64,000 nt of DNA from an uncultured Sphingomonas sp. (GCA_913776255.1 CAJYLV010000027.1:27328-91327); one strand, 5' to 3'; positions 23,457 through 35,678 are shown, counted from the stretch's first letter. A program made the numbers and translations. Notes: generated by a model from the sequence alone, not told the origin.

Positions 23457-25768
23457 ACGCCGTGCTGCTCGAACGGTTCGTGCAGGAGGCGCGCGACCTG
23501 TTGCAGACCACCGCCAGCGGCCTGCTGGCGCTGGAGCGCGATCCTGCCGATGCGGTCGCGATCAACGAGGTGTTCCGCGCCGTTCACACGCTGAAGGGCT
23601 CGTCGGGGCTGTTCGACACGCCCGCGCTGACGCGGCTGGTCCATGCCGGCGAGGACGTGCTCCAGCAGGTCCGCACCGGCGCCATGACGCTCGACTCCGG
23701 TGTGGTCGACCTGCTGCTCGACAGTCTGGATCAGGTCGGTGCCTTCATCGATCAGCTCGACCGCGACGGCGTGCTCGCGGCGGATGCCGACCGGATCGCC
23801 ACCCGGCACGCCGGCGAGCTGCGCGCGCGGCTCGGCGGGTCGCCGGACGTCGCCGCGACCGTCGTCGACGCGGCGCTCCCGGTCGCGCCCGCCGACTGGC
23901 TCGCGGGCTTTGCCGCGCCCGAACGCGCCGCGCTGCTCGACCGCGCGCGCGCCGGCGAGCCGCTGCTGGCGGTGCGCTACACGCCCGACGAGGGCTGCTT
24001 CTATTCCGGCACCGACCCGCTCGCCGCGATCCGCGACGTGCCCGAGCTGCTCGCCGTCGCGGTCGCACCGCGCGTGCCATGGGGCGATGTCGCGACCGAC
24101 TTCGACCCGTATCGCTGCAATCTCGTCTTCACCGCGCTGACCACCGCCGCGCGCGAGGCGGTCGAACAGGCGATGACCTATGAGCTGGACGCCGTCGAGC
24201 TGCGCACGCTGGTCGCGGTCGACGACGCGCCGCCATCGCCGGTCGCGGCCGCCCCCGCGCCCTCGGCGCTGCTCGGCGAGGCGGGGCATCATATCGTTCG
24301 CACGCAATTGCGCGTGATCGCGAGCGGCTATGATGCGGTTCGGCTGCGCTCGACCGGCGCGCTGATCGGCAATTTGCTGCGCAGCCTGCGCCAGGACGAG
24401 CTGCGCGCGCGCTGGGAGATCGCCCTGGCCGAGGCGATCGCGGCGCAAGACACTGCGCCGGTCGCCGCTTTCCTCGCCGCACTGGAGGACGGCCCCGCCG
24501 CCGCGCCCGACGACGCTGAGCTGGCGGCCGCACCGGTGGCGGCGCTGCCGTCCGTCGATCTGCCTGCCGCGGCGCCGGCCGGGGAGCCGCGCGCCCCGGC
24601 AAGGACGCTGAAGGTCGATCAGGGCAAGATCGACCTGCTGATGAACCTGATCGGCGAGCTGGTCGTCCAGAAGAACGCGTTGCCCTTCCTCGCGCACCGC
24701 GCCGAGGAAATCCACGGCTCGCGCGAGATGGGGCGCGAGATCAAGGAGCAGTTCGCGACGCTCGACCGGCTGACGCAGGAGATGCAGGGCGCGATCATGC
24801 AGATCCGCATGCTGCCGGTCGCCGAGGTGTTCGACCGCTTCCCGCGGCTGGTGCGCGACATCGCCCGCCGCCTCGACAAGCAGGTCGAGATGGTCATGGA
24901 GGGCACCGACACCGCCGCCGACAAGACGATCGTCGAGGCGCTCGGCGATCCGTTGCTCCACATCGTCCGCAACTCGCTCGATCATGGCATCGAGGAACCG
25001 GCGACGCGCGTCGCCGCCGGCAAGCCGCCGGTCGCCACGCTGCGGCTGCGCGCGTGGCAGGACAATGACTGCGTGGTGATCGAGATCGCCGACGACGGAC
25101 GCGGGATCGACCCGGCGCGGATTCGCAGCATCGCGATCGACAAGGATGTCGTCACCCGCGAGCAGGCCGCTGCCCTGTCGGATCAGGAGGCGATCAACCT
25201 GATCTATCGCCCGGGCTTCTCGACCGCGGCCGAGGTGTCCGACCTGTCCGGACGCGGAGTCGGGATGGATGTCGTGCTCAGCACCGTCCAGAAGCTCGGC
25301 GGCCGCGTGTCGGTCAGCTCGCAGCTGGGCAGCGGCACCGTTACGCGGCTGTCGCTCCCGCTCAGTATGGCGGTGACCCGCATCATGGTCGTCGAGATCG
25401 GCGGCAGCCTCTACGGCATTCCGATCGACCATGTCGTGCAGACCACGCGGCTCGATCCCGCCGTCATCCAGCGGATCAAGCATCGCGAGGTGTTCGTGCT
25501 GCGCGACGAGGTCGTGCCGCTGATCCGCATGACCGCCCTGCTCGGCGGACGACCGGCGCCGGTGGACCCGAACCGCGGCGAAGCGGTGCTGGTGTGCCGC
25601 GTCGAGGGCCATACCATCGGGCTGGTCATCGACGACTTTCGCGAGGGCATGGACGTGATCCTCAAGCCGATGACCGGCCTGCTCGCCGATGTCGGCGGCT
25701 ATTGCGGCACCACGTTGCTGGGCGACGGACGTGTGCTGCTGGTGCTCGATCTGAAGGAGCTGTTCTGA
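23453..25768 (+). CDS. cheA: Chemotaxis histidine kinase CheA
   Basis: Central kinase of the signalling array. The 771-residue protein has an N-terminal HPt domain with phospho-His45 in FRAVHTLKGSSGLF, a middle region of unclear fold (about residues 145-300, position of P2), a dimerisation helix pair from about residue 385 (KIDLLMNLIGELVVQKNAL), an ATPase domain with the N-box DPLLHIVRNSLDHGIEEP and glycine-rich SDLSGRGVGMDVV, and a C-terminal CheW-like domain (about 640-765). The start overlaps the upstream receiver gene; the stop overlaps the next start (TGATG). Confidence 0.96.
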   Translation: MNAVLLERFVQEARDLLQTTASGLLALERDPADAVAINEVFRAVHTLKGSSGLFDTPALTRLVHAGEDVLQQVRTGAMTLDSGVVDLLLDSLDQVGAFIDQLDRDGVLAADADRIATRHAGELRARLGGSPDVAATVVDAALPVAPADWLAGFAAPERAALLDRARAGEPLLAVRYTPDEGCFYSGTDPLAAIRDVPELLAVAVAPRVPWGDVATDFDPYRCNLVFTALTTAAREAVEQAMTYELDAVELRTLVAVDDAPPSPVAAAPAPSALLGEAGHHIVRTQLRVIASGYDAVRLRSTGALIGNLLRSLRQDELRARWEIALAEAIAAQDTAPVAAFLAALEDGPAAAPDDAELAAAPVAALPSVDLPAAAPAGEPRAPARTLKVDQGKIDLLMNLIGELVVQKNALPFLAHRAEEIHGSREMGREIKEQFATLDRLTQEMQGAIMQIRMLPVAEVFDRFPRLVRDIARRLDKQVEMVMEGTDTAADKTIVEALGDPLLHIVRNSLDHGIEEPATRVAAGKPPVATLRLRAWQDNDCVVIEIADDGRGIDPARIRSIAIDKDVVTREQAAALSDQEAINLIYRPGFSTAAEVSDLSGRGVGMDVVLSTVQKLGGRVSVSSQLGSGTVTRLSLPLSMAVTRIMVVEIGGSLYGIPIDHVVQTTRLDPAVIQRIKHREVFVLRDEVVPLIRMTALLGGRPAPVDPNRGEAVLVCRVEGHTIGLVIDDFREGMDVILKPMTGLLADVGGYCGTTLLGDGRVLLVLDLKELF

Positions 25769-26019
25769 TGGCGATCCGCTATGCGCGCAGCCATGCGCAT
25801 TTCGAGGGGCGCTGCGCGGTCGAGGAAGCGCTCGCGCTGGTCGAGTTCCTGCGCCGCCATCCGCGCGGCAAGGTTGCGCTCGCCAAATGCACCAGTCTGC
25901 ACGCGGCGCTGCTGCAGGTGATCCTGGCGATGCGCCCGACCGTCACCAGCCTGCCCGCAGACCCGCTGCTCGCCGCCCTTATTGGCGCCGCCGTGACCCC
26001 CGACCTCATTCCTGCCTGA
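25768..26019 (+). CDS. Small STAS-like protein of the chemotaxis operon
   Basis: An 83-residue protein whose ATG shares a base with the cheA stop codon and has AAGGAG in front. The pattern KVALAKCTSLHAALLQVILA resembles the central strand-helix unit of STAS/anti-anti-sigma domains, but the domain is short and the usual phosphorylatable Ser is not obvious. It may act as an interaction partner in the array. The fold call is tentative; the gene itself is well supported by its coupling to cheA. Confidence 0.6.
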   Translation: MAIRYARSHAHFEGRCAVEEALALVEFLRRHPRGKVALAKCTSLHAALLQVILAMRPTVTSLPADPLLAALIGAAVTPDLIPA

Positions 26020-26037
26020 CATTCCAAAGGACCGACC

Positions 26038-26406
26038 GTGGCCGACACGATCCTGATCGTCGACGATTCCCCCTCCATGCTGATGAGCGTCTCGATCGCG
26101 CTCCGCCCGACCGGGCTCGACATTCGCGAAGCCTCGAGCGCCGAGGCGGCGCTGTCGCTTCTGAACGACGGCGTGACCCCCCGCATGATCCTGACCGACC
26201 TCAACATGGACGGGATGAGCGGCATCGAGCTGGTCAGGGAGGTACGCAAATTGCCCGGCATGGCGTTCACGCCGATCGTGCTGCTCACCACCGAATCGCA
26301 GGAGGACCTTCGCCAGACCGCGAAGTCGGCCGGCGCGACCGGCTGGCTCGTCAAACCGTTCGACGCCGCCAAGCTGCTGGCATTGGTGAAGAAACTCGTC
26401 CCCTGA
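26038..26406 (+). CDS. Response regulator (single receiver), last gene of the che operon
   Basis: A 122-residue receiver starting at a GTG behind AAAGGA. D9-D10, phospho-site D54 in LTDLNMDGMSG, LLTTES and Lys in LVKPFD are all present. It is the third stand-alone receiver in the flagellar/chemotaxis region. It ends 7 bp from the convergent M14 peptidase gene. Confidence 0.92.
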   Translation: MADTILIVDDSPSMLMSVSIALRPTGLDIREASSAEAALSLLNDGVTPRMILTDLNMDGMSGIELVREVRKLPGMAFTPIVLLTTESQEDLRQTAKSAGATGWLVKPFDAAKLLALVKKLVP

Positions 26407-26413
26407 CTTCCCC

Positions 26414-28180
26414 CTACACCTCCCGCGCGATCGGATAGCGCAGCGGATAGGGATGCCCCGGCCCCGCCTGCGCATGAAGCCAGCGCAGCCGTGCGTCCGG
26501 GTCGGCGGCGAACGCCGGCTCGGCGCGCAGCTTCGCGTCGAACCGCGCCTTGAGCGCGGCGTCGGTCGCCAGCATCCGGTCGCCGAGCGCGGCCAGCACG
26601 AAGGCGTCGGTGGTCGGCGCGGGCGCCAGCATCTCCGGGAAGAAGCCCCAGGCGAGAAACGAATCCTGACTTTCCGGCTCGAGCAGCGCCGCGGCGAGCA
26701 GCCCGAGCGGCTGGTCGGCGGACACGCGCACGCTGCCGGCCGGCATGACCGTCTCCGCCGGCTCGTGCACGAAACGCGCGGTGATCGGGTAGCGCCCCTC
26801 GTTCGGCTGCGACAGCTCGGGATCGACGAGCCGCACATGGTCCAGCCGCAGCGTGCGCGGCGCGTCGATCGGCTCGACGGCGATGCCGTGCACGCGCAAG
26901 CGGTCGAGCACCTCGGTCTGTGCGGCGGGCACCCACCACGCGCGCGGCAGCCGCACCGTTTCGGTCGGGGTCTGCCCGATGATCGGCATCCGGAACGTCA
27001 CCAGCGTGCCGCGCCAGCGCTGCTCGCGACGCCCCGAGGCGGGGGACAGATAGGTGTCGAACGCCACGCCCCGGAAATCGTCGATCCAGCCGATCGGCTG
27101 CGCGGCCGGGGTCCAGCGGGTAAGGAGGGTGCGCGGGCGCGTCGCGCGGTCGGCGGCCTTGGCGGCGGCGATCCGCTGCGCATCGTGCGCGGCGATCGTC
27201 AGCGCCGCCTCCAGCAGCACATAGGTGCCGAGCACGCGCTGCCGGTACGGCTTGAGCATGTGATTTTCGACGAGCACGGTCGGCACCGCGATGAAATCGC
27301 CATAGCCGGTCGAATAGCGCGGTCCTTCCGGGCTGTAGCGGATGCCCTTGTCCGGCTGTCGCGTATCGATCGGGCTCGGATAGAGGGTCGGCAGGTGCCC
27401 GGCGGCGATCAGTGCCTGCGATACCGCGGGGCCGAAGCGCTGCTCCAGCCAGCCCGCGGTCGCGCGGTGCCGGGCATAGCGGCCCCAGCCGGCATAGGTG
27501 TAGGTGACGTCATACTGCATGTCGAAGCCCTCGCTGACATGGCAATCGACGTAGAGGATCGGGTCGAGCGCGCGGAGCAGCGCGATCATCGCGCGCGTCT
27601 CCGGCGCGTCGACCTTCGCGTAATCGCGGTTGAGGTCGATGTTGCGCGCGTTGGCGTCGCGGCCCTTTTCGATCGGGCCGCGGATGTGCACGAAATTATA
27701 GGCGCTGCGCTGCTCGTGCCCGTCGAGATTGTAGATGGGGACGAACACCAGATCGACCGCGTCGAGCAGATCGCTCTTCCCGCGCAGCGCGATGTCGCGC
27801 AGCAGCATCAGCCCGGCGTCCTTGCCGTCGATTTCGCCGGCGTGGATCCCGGCCTGCACCAGCACGACCGGGCGGTCCTTCCCGCCCTTGCTCGCGCGGA
27901 CGTAGATCAGGTCGCGCCCCTCGGTTGTCCGGCCGAACGTCTGCACGGTGATAAGCGGCGAAGCGGCGGCGAGCCGCGCCAGCCATGCGTTCACCTCCGC
28001 CGCGCGTGGCGTCGTCGTAAAGCCCGACGCCTCGGCCGGGGTGATCCACGGATCGCCGGCTTTCGCCACCAGCGCCTCGCTCTTCCCCGACCAGGCGAGC
28101 GGCGGCGGGAGCGGTGCGGGTGCCTGCGCGGCGGCGCCCGAAGCGAGAAACGCGGCAAGCAAGGCGTAACGAGAATGCAA
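26414..28180 (-). CDS. Exported M14-family zinc carboxypeptidase
   Basis: Predicted secreted or periplasmic metallopeptidase that removes C-terminal residues. The 588-residue protein has a signal peptide (MHSRYALLAAFLASGAAAQ). The M14 zinc ligands fit H113 and E116 in GIHAGEIDGKDAG and the His of VDCHVSEGFD; RNIDLNRDYAK supplies the substrate-binding Asn-Arg type motif. The roughly 200-residue C-terminal extension is beta-rich and not recognised. It is a single gene converging with the che operon and divergent from GH27. Confidence 0.9.
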   Translation of the reverse strand: MHSRYALLAAFLASGAAAQAPAPLPPPLAWSGKSEALVAKAGDPWITPAEASGFTTTPRAAEVNAWLARLAAASPLITVQTFGRTTEGRDLIYVRASKGGKDRPVVLVQAGIHAGEIDGKDAGLMLLRDIALRGKSDLLDAVDLVFVPIYNLDGHEQRSAYNFVHIRGPIEKGRDANARNIDLNRDYAKVDAPETRAMIALLRALDPILYVDCHVSEGFDMQYDVTYTYAGWGRYARHRATAGWLEQRFGPAVSQALIAAGHLPTLYPSPIDTRQPDKGIRYSPEGPRYSTGYGDFIAVPTVLVENHMLKPYRQRVLGTYVLLEAALTIAAHDAQRIAAAKAADRATRPRTLLTRWTPAAQPIGWIDDFRGVAFDTYLSPASGRREQRWRGTLVTFRMPIIGQTPTETVRLPRAWWVPAAQTEVLDRLRVHGIAVEPIDAPRTLRLDHVRLVDPELSQPNEGRYPITARFVHEPAETVMPAGSVRVSADQPLGLLAAALLEPESQDSFLAWGFFPEMLAPAPTTDAFVLAALGDRMLATDAALKARFDAKLRAEPAFAADPDARLRWLHAQAGPGHPYPLRYPIAREV

Positions 28181-28341
28181 AGGATAGCGCTCCGACGACG
28201 GCGATGACGCCGCTTATGAGATGTTGCAACATCGCGCAACCGGCGCGGGCGCGAACTGCCGCAGCGGGTCGCAATTGGCTTCACGTGGGACGGCAGGGCA
28301 ATTAGGACGGCCGGACAGGGTTGCAGGGGAGAGCGTAAAAC

Positions 28342-29724
28342 GTGACCATCACAGGGATGAACCGGCGTCAGGCGCTGGTCGGCGCGACCGCCGCGGGCGT
28401 CGCGGCGCTGGCGACGACGACCACCGCCGTCGCAGCGCCGCGCACCACGGTGGCGGCCGGCGCCCCCGCCGCGGTGCTGGCGCCGCGCCCGCCGATGGGC
28501 TGGAACAGCTGGAACAGCTTCGCGACGACGATCACCGAGGCGCAGGCGCGCGAGACCGCGGCGATCATGCAGGCGAAGCTGCTGCCGTTCGGCTACGACG
28601 TCTTCACCGTCGACATCCAATGGTACGAGCCCGAGGCGTCGAGCTATACCTACAATGCCAGACCGACCCCGACGCTGGACGGTTACGGCCGGCTGATCCC
28701 CGCGCCCAACCGCTTTCCGTCGAGTGCCGACGGCTCGGGCTTCACCAAGCTCGCGCGCGACGTGCACGCGATGGGCATGAAGTTCGGCATCCACCTGATG
28801 CGCGGCATCCCGCGGCTGGCGGTCGAGCGGAACCTGCCGATCCTCGGCACCAGGTATCGCGCCGCCGACGTCGCGGACAAGACCAGCATCTGTTCGTGGA
28901 ACCCCGACATGTACGGCGTCGACATGACGAAACCGGGCGCGCAGGCCTATTACGACAGCGTCTTCGCGCTGTACGCCGGCTGGGGGGTCGACTTCGTCAA
29001 GATGGACGACATGAGCCGTCCCTATGACGCGCATGCGCCGGAGATCGAGGCCGCGCACAAGGCGATCGTCGCCATCGGCCGCCCGATGCTGCTCAGCCTG
29101 TCGCCGGGCGAGACGCCGGTCGTGCGCGGCGGCCATGTCCGCGAGTTCGCGCAGATGTGGCGCATCTCCGACGATTTCTGGGACGACTGGGCGATGCTGG
29201 AGGCGCAGTTCACGCGGCTCGAGAACTGGAATCCGTGGCGCCGTCCCGGCGCGTGGCCGGATGCCGACATGCTCCCGCTCGGCCGGCTCGCGCTCGGCCA
29301 GCGCGACACCAAATTCACCACCGATGAACAGCGCACGCTGATGACCCTGTGGTCGATCGCACGCTCGCCGCTCATCATGGGCGGTGACCTGCGCCACCTC
29401 GACGCGCCGACGCTGGCGCTGCTGACCAACCGCGCGGTGCTGGGGGTCAACCAGGCCTCGACCGACAACCGGCCGCACTTCGTCGCCGATGGCACGCGCA
29501 TCTGGTCGGCACGCCCCGAGGATGCTCCCGCCGACCGCTATGTCGCGCTGTTCAACACCGGCGACAAGCCCAAAGAGGTCGGCATCGCGCTCGCCCAGCT
29601 CGACCTGCCCGGCAGTGCGCGCGTCACCGACCTGTGGAGCGGCGCGGCGCTCGGGCGGGTCACCGGCCGCCTCGCGCAGCCGCTGCCCGCGCACGGGGCC
29701 GGCCTCTATCGCCTGACCGCATGA
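28342..29724 (+). CDS. Glycoside hydrolase family 27 (alpha-galactosidase-like), Tat-exported
   Basis: Predicted retaining alpha-galactosidase or related enzyme. The 460-residue protein starts at a GTG behind GGGGAGAG (ATG 28357 is an alternative), with a Tat signal MNRRQALVGATAAGVAAL. The catalytic barrel begins at PRPPMGWNSWNSF. The nucleophile fits the Asp in DFVKMDDM and the acid/base the Asp in RISDDFW. A C-terminal beta domain ends in HGAGLYRLT. The stop overlaps the GntR-family gene start (ATGA), so enzyme and regulator are co-translated. Confidence 0.9.
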   Translation: MTITGMNRRQALVGATAAGVAALATTTTAVAAPRTTVAAGAPAAVLAPRPPMGWNSWNSFATTITEAQARETAAIMQAKLLPFGYDVFTVDIQWYEPEASSYTYNARPTPTLDGYGRLIPAPNRFPSSADGSGFTKLARDVHAMGMKFGIHLMRGIPRLAVERNLPILGTRYRAADVADKTSICSWNPDMYGVDMTKPGAQAYYDSVFALYAGWGVDFVKMDDMSRPYDAHAPEIEAAHKAIVAIGRPMLLSLSPGETPVVRGGHVREFAQMWRISDDFWDDWAMLEAQFTRLENWNPWRRPGAWPDADMLPLGRLALGQRDTKFTTDEQRTLMTLWSIARSPLIMGGDLRHLDAPTLALLTNRAVLGVNQASTDNRPHFVADGTRIWSARPEDAPADRYVALFNTGDKPKEVGIALAQLDLPGSARVTDLWSGAALGRVTGRLAQPLPAHGAGLYRLTA

Positions 29725-30479
29725 CGTCGCGGATCACCTCGCCCGCGCTCGCCCCGACGCAGGCGCCGCGCGGCTCGGGCCGGCGCATCCGCGGCGCGGT
29801 GCTGCAGGCGCTGGGCCGCGCGGTGCTGGCCGGCGACTATCAGCCGGGCGAGGTCCTGCCCGGCGAGGTCGTCCACGCCAGCGAGCTGGGCGTGTCGCGC
29901 GGCGCCTATCGCGAGGCGGTGCAGGCGCTGATCGCCAAGGGGCTGGTCGAGAGCAAGCCCAAGACCGGCACGCGCATCCTGCCGCGCGGACGCTGGAACA
30001 TGCTCGACCCCGACGTGCTCGCCTGGGCGTTCTCCGGGACGCCCGATCTGCGGCTGCTGCGCAGCCTGTTCGAGCTGCGGGCGGTGATCGAGCCGTTCGC
30101 GGCGCGGCTGGCGGCGGAGCGGCGCAGCGACGAGGATCTGACGATCATGGATGCGGCGCTGCTCGACATGGACCGGCTGACGCTGGCCGACGAACAGGGG
30201 CTGGCCGCCGACCGGCGGTTCCATGAGACGATCCTCAACGCCTCGGACAATGACGCGCTGATCGCGCTCAGCTCGGGTATCGCGGCCGGCGTCGAATGGT
30301 CGACGCGCTTCAAGCAGCGCAAGCGCGCGCTGCCGCGCGACCCGGTCCCCGAACACCGGCTCGTCTATGAGGCGATCGCCGAGGGCGACGGCGAGACCGC
30401 CAGCCAGCGGATGAAGACGCTGGTCCAGAACGCGCTCGACGATACGTGGTTCGGCATGGGCGGCGGGGCGATTCTGTGA
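29721..30479 (+). CDS. GntR-family transcriptional regulator, FadR/FCD subfamily
   Basis: Predicted DNA-binding repressor or activator responding to a sugar or sugar acid. The 252-residue protein starts at the ATG at 29721 within the ATGA overlap with GH27. It has an N-terminal winged helix (about residues 18-88; PGEVVHASELGVSRGAYREA and GLVESKPKTGTRI) and an all-helical FCD domain (about 105-240) with FELRAVIEPFAARLAAERR, DRRFHETIL and EHRLVYEAIAEGD, which carry metal/ligand-binding residues. Co-translation with GH27 suggests it senses a product of that pathway. Confidence 0.92.
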   Translation: MTSRITSPALAPTQAPRGSGRRIRGAVLQALGRAVLAGDYQPGEVLPGEVVHASELGVSRGAYREAVQALIAKGLVESKPKTGTRILPRGRWNMLDPDVLAWAFSGTPDLRLLRSLFELRAVIEPFAARLAAERRSDEDLTIMDAALLDMDRLTLADEQGLAADRRFHETILNASDNDALIALSSGIAAGVEWSTRFKQRKRALPRDPVPEHRLVYEAIAEGDGETASQRMKTLVQNALDDTWFGMGGGAIL

Positions 30480-30511
30480 ACGATCGATGGAACGGATGAT
30501 GTGCCTCATCC

Positions 30512-30595
30512 CGTCATCCCGGACTTGATCCGGGATCCCGCTTCTTGCTCAATCGCCAAGTAGAGCGGAACCCCGGATCAAGTCCGGGGCGACGA
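30512..30595. repeat. Dispersed palindromic repeat, family A (full copy)
   Basis: Inverted arms CGTCATCCCGGACTTGATCC and GGATCAAGTCCGGGGCGACG flank a CCCGCTTCTTG segment. Same family as 9871-9955. It lies in a 357-bp gap after the GntR gene in which no other feature is seen. Confidence 0.8.
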
Positions 30596-30836
30596 ACAGG
30601 GATCGCGGCGTGCCCCTTGTACCGCTCGCTCAAGATTGACTCGCCGCCGAAAACCCCCATATTTCCAGCATGAACGCAGCTGTTTTCCATCAGCGCTTTC
30701 GCGACCACGCCGGGCAGCTCGCCGCACGCGGCTAGCCCGGGTCCGGCGGTACGCCGCGCGGGCTCGGGACTTTCTCGCCATGATCCGCGCGGGCGTCGAT
30801 GCGACCTCCGCGCCTTCGAGCCAGCGGAACCCTGCC

Positions 30837-31043
30837 ATGACCAGCAAGCTGATGCCGCGCAACCTCGCGCCGCTGCCCACCGATCGTTCCCGCGCCGCCG
30901 ATCGCGACGGCCACGCGAGCGCCCAAGCTCCCGATCTGCCCGACGCCCGGTCCGCCGGGGGCGGACTGGCGATCGGCCTGCTGCTCACCATCCTGTTCTT
31001 CGGCATTCCGCTGCTGCTCTATTGCGTGCTCACCAGCGGGTGA
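30837..31043 (+). CDS. Small single-pass membrane protein, unknown function
   Basis: A 68-residue reading frame: polar N-terminus rich in Arg, Asp and Ala, then a hydrophobic helix (GGLAIGLLLTILFFGIPLLL) near the C-terminus. The frame stays open upstream, and an ATG at 30780 would add 19 residues. No strong ribosome-binding site. Not recognised; the clean C-terminal helix supports a real tail-anchored protein. Confidence 0.45.
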   Translation: MTSKLMPRNLAPLPTDRSRAADRDGHASAQAPDLPDARSAGGGLAIGLLLTILFFGIPLLLYCVLTSG

Positions 31044-31109
31044 GCGACGCGTGGACAGCGGACGCGGCGCTTGGCAGAAGGCGCGGGCCTTGTTCCCGGA
31101 GTCTCCGTC

Positions 31110-32768
<1,659 letters not shown>

Positions 32769-32779
32769 GAGGGACGACG

Positions 32780-33745
<966 letters not shown>

Positions 33746-33861
33746 CCGCGCCCGCGCGGCGCTGCGCGGGCACCAGCCCGCGCAAGGCCGGGATCGGCCG
33801 GCGTGCGGCCAAGCCGCGCGTCCGACGTAAAGGCGGCGGCGTTGCCGTCGCCCTGCCCTTT

Positions 33862-33898
33862 ACGTCGCCCCGGACTTGATCCGGGGCCCCGCTTCTTT
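33862..33898. repeat. Palindromic repeat family A, half copy
   Basis: ACGTCGCCCCGGACTTGATC followed by CGGGGCCCCGCTTC: only the left arm of the family A element. It is followed within 30 bp by a family B element, and the two fill most of the gap between aguA and the S10 gene. Confidence 0.7.
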
Positions 33899-33923
33899 TG
33901 CGCGCAACAACTCAGGGATCATT

Positions 33924-34000
33924 CGTCATTGCGAGCGCAGCGAAGCAATCCAGCGCCGGACCCGAACGCCCTGGATTGCTTCGCTACGCTCGCAGTGACG
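33924..34000. repeat. Dispersed palindromic repeat, family B
   Basis: CGTCATTGCGAGCGCAGCGA at the left and its near-complement TCGCTACGCTCGCAGTGACG at the right form a long hairpin around a GGATTGCTTCG segment. Related copies are at 40512-40588 and 63286-63363. Confidence 0.8.
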
Positions 34001-34047
34001 ACCGATGGAGCCGCCTTTCCGGATCAGCCCGGGCGCACGGCAAACCG

Positions 34048-35553
34048 TCACCGATACATTGCCGCCGCATCGGCCTTGAACGACGCGCCGCTGTCGCTGC
34101 GGCTGTAGAACATGTGGCCGCCCGGATAGACGCGCAGCTGCACGCGCTCGGCCACCCCGAACGCCGGCATCTGGTCGACGATCAGCCGCGACGCGAAGAA
34201 CGGGCACGACAGGTCGTCCCAGCCGTGCACGATCATCACCCGCATTTTCGGATCGTTGGCGATCGCCTTGCGCAGATCGGTGACCGGCGTGTCGGCCGGC
34301 TGCCCGCGATCCCATGCCGCGTTCACCGCATAGGACAGGGCGTTGTAGCGCGCGTCGGTCTTCCAGCCGACCTCGCGCGTCACGAAGTCGACCATCGCGC
34401 TGGTGGTCGGCGCGATCAGCGCGTCGAGGATCGGATCGTTCGATTCCTGCCGCGGCGACCACGGGAAGGGATCGAAGGCGGTGACGTTCGAGTCATAGAT
34501 GCTGCCGATCGTCGCGTCGTTGCGATGCACCTCGCGCAGGAAGGTGCGGCTGTCGACGCGCCCGCCCATCCGCTGCACCAGCGCCGGATCGAGCCCGGTC
34601 AGCCGCGTGACGTTGCTGACGACGCGCTGCACCGCCTCGGTGTTCGTGCGTCCGAGCAGCAGGTCGCGCGCGAAGTCGCCGCGCGTATAGGCCTCGACCT
34701 CGGCCATCGCCGCCGGGGTCAGCTGCCCCTTCCGCTCGAGATTGGCGGCGGCCATCGACGGTAGGTCGATCATCCACGGCAACGGCGACAGTGCGGTCGC
34801 GCCGTCGCCCGAGGCCGGATCGAGGTACGGCGACACCATGATGAGCCCGTTGATCCCGACCCCGATCTGCGACTGCAGCTCATAGGCGATGCGCGGCGCG
34901 CGATAGCCGCCGTAGCTTTCGCCCATCACATATTTCGGCGAGCGCAGCCGCCCTTCCTTGACCAGCCAGTCGTACACGACCTTCGACAGATATTTGATGT
35001 CGGGATCGTTGGCGTAGAACGCCTTCTTGGTCGCATCGGCATCGACCAGGCTGCGGCTGAACCCGGTGCCGATCGGATCGATGAAGACCAGATCGGTCAT
35101 GTCGAGCCAGCTGTTGGGATTGTCGCGCGCGATCGGGGCGTCGGACGGAGAGTCGCCCTGCGCGCCGAACTGGACGCGTTTCGGCCCGACCGCGCCCAGG
35201 TTGAGATAGACCGACGCCGCGCCTGGCCCGCCGTTGAACGCGAAAGTGACCGGGCGCGTCGCGTCGCCGCCGGGCACGGTATAGGCGGTGTAGACCACCT
35301 GCCCGATCTCCTTGCCCTTCTCGTCGCGGACCGGGATCGTGCCGACCGTCGCCTTGTAGGTGATCGCGCGACCGCCGATCCGCGCGGTCTGCGTGATCGT
35401 CTTGTCGGCGGGCAGCGGCGGTTGCTGCTGCTTGTCGTCCTCCTGCTTCTTCTCGACGGTGGTGGTGGTCTTGTCGGTCTGCGCCCATGCGGGCACGGTG
35501 GTGGAAAGCAGCAGGGCGGCGAGCGACAACGTGCGAACGATCATCGGTGGCAT
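34048..35553 (-). CDS. Exported S10-family serine carboxypeptidase
   Basis: Predicted serine carboxypeptidase in the periplasm or outside the cell. The ATG at 35553 (or 35544), after CGGAAG, opens a signal peptide (MIVRTLSLAALLLSTTVPAWA). The 501-residue protein carries the oxyanion segment VTFAFNGGPGAASVYLNLG, the nucleophile in KYVMGESYGGYRAPRIA, the Asp in HGWDDLSCPF and the His in YPGGHMFYSRS. A charged Lys/Gln/Asp linker follows the signal. It is a single gene flanked by palindromic repeats. Confidence 0.92.
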   Translation of the reverse strand: MPPMIVRTLSLAALLLSTTVPAWAQTDKTTTTVEKKQEDDKQQQPPLPADKTITQTARIGGRAITYKATVGTIPVRDEKGKEIGQVVYTAYTVPGGDATRPVTFAFNGGPGAASVYLNLGAVGPKRVQFGAQGDSPSDAPIARDNPNSWLDMTDLVFIDPIGTGFSRSLVDADATKKAFYANDPDIKYLSKVVYDWLVKEGRLRSPKYVMGESYGGYRAPRIAYELQSQIGVGINGLIMVSPYLDPASGDGATALSPLPWMIDLPSMAAANLERKGQLTPAAMAEVEAYTRGDFARDLLLGRTNTEAVQRVVSNVTRLTGLDPALVQRMGGRVDSRTFLREVHRNDATIGSIYDSNVTAFDPFPWSPRQESNDPILDALIAPTTSAMVDFVTREVGWKTDARYNALSYAVNAAWDRGQPADTPVTDLRKAIANDPKMRVMIVHGWDDLSCPFFASRLIVDQMPAFGVAERVQLRVYPGGHMFYSRSDSGASFKADAAAMYR

Positions 35554-35678
35554 GACTTCCGAAAGGAGGCGCACCGGCGGACCGCCGGTGCCTGATCGTG
35601 CCATGCTACACCCTCGCCGGGCGTGCGCAATCCGCGCTGTACCCGGATCGTCGCCGGTCGGGCGCCTCCCGATCAACC

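Noticed and set aside
23378..25612. 744-codon minus-strand frame opposite cheA
   Set aside because: No recognisable domain, while cheA on the plus strand carries all its motifs.
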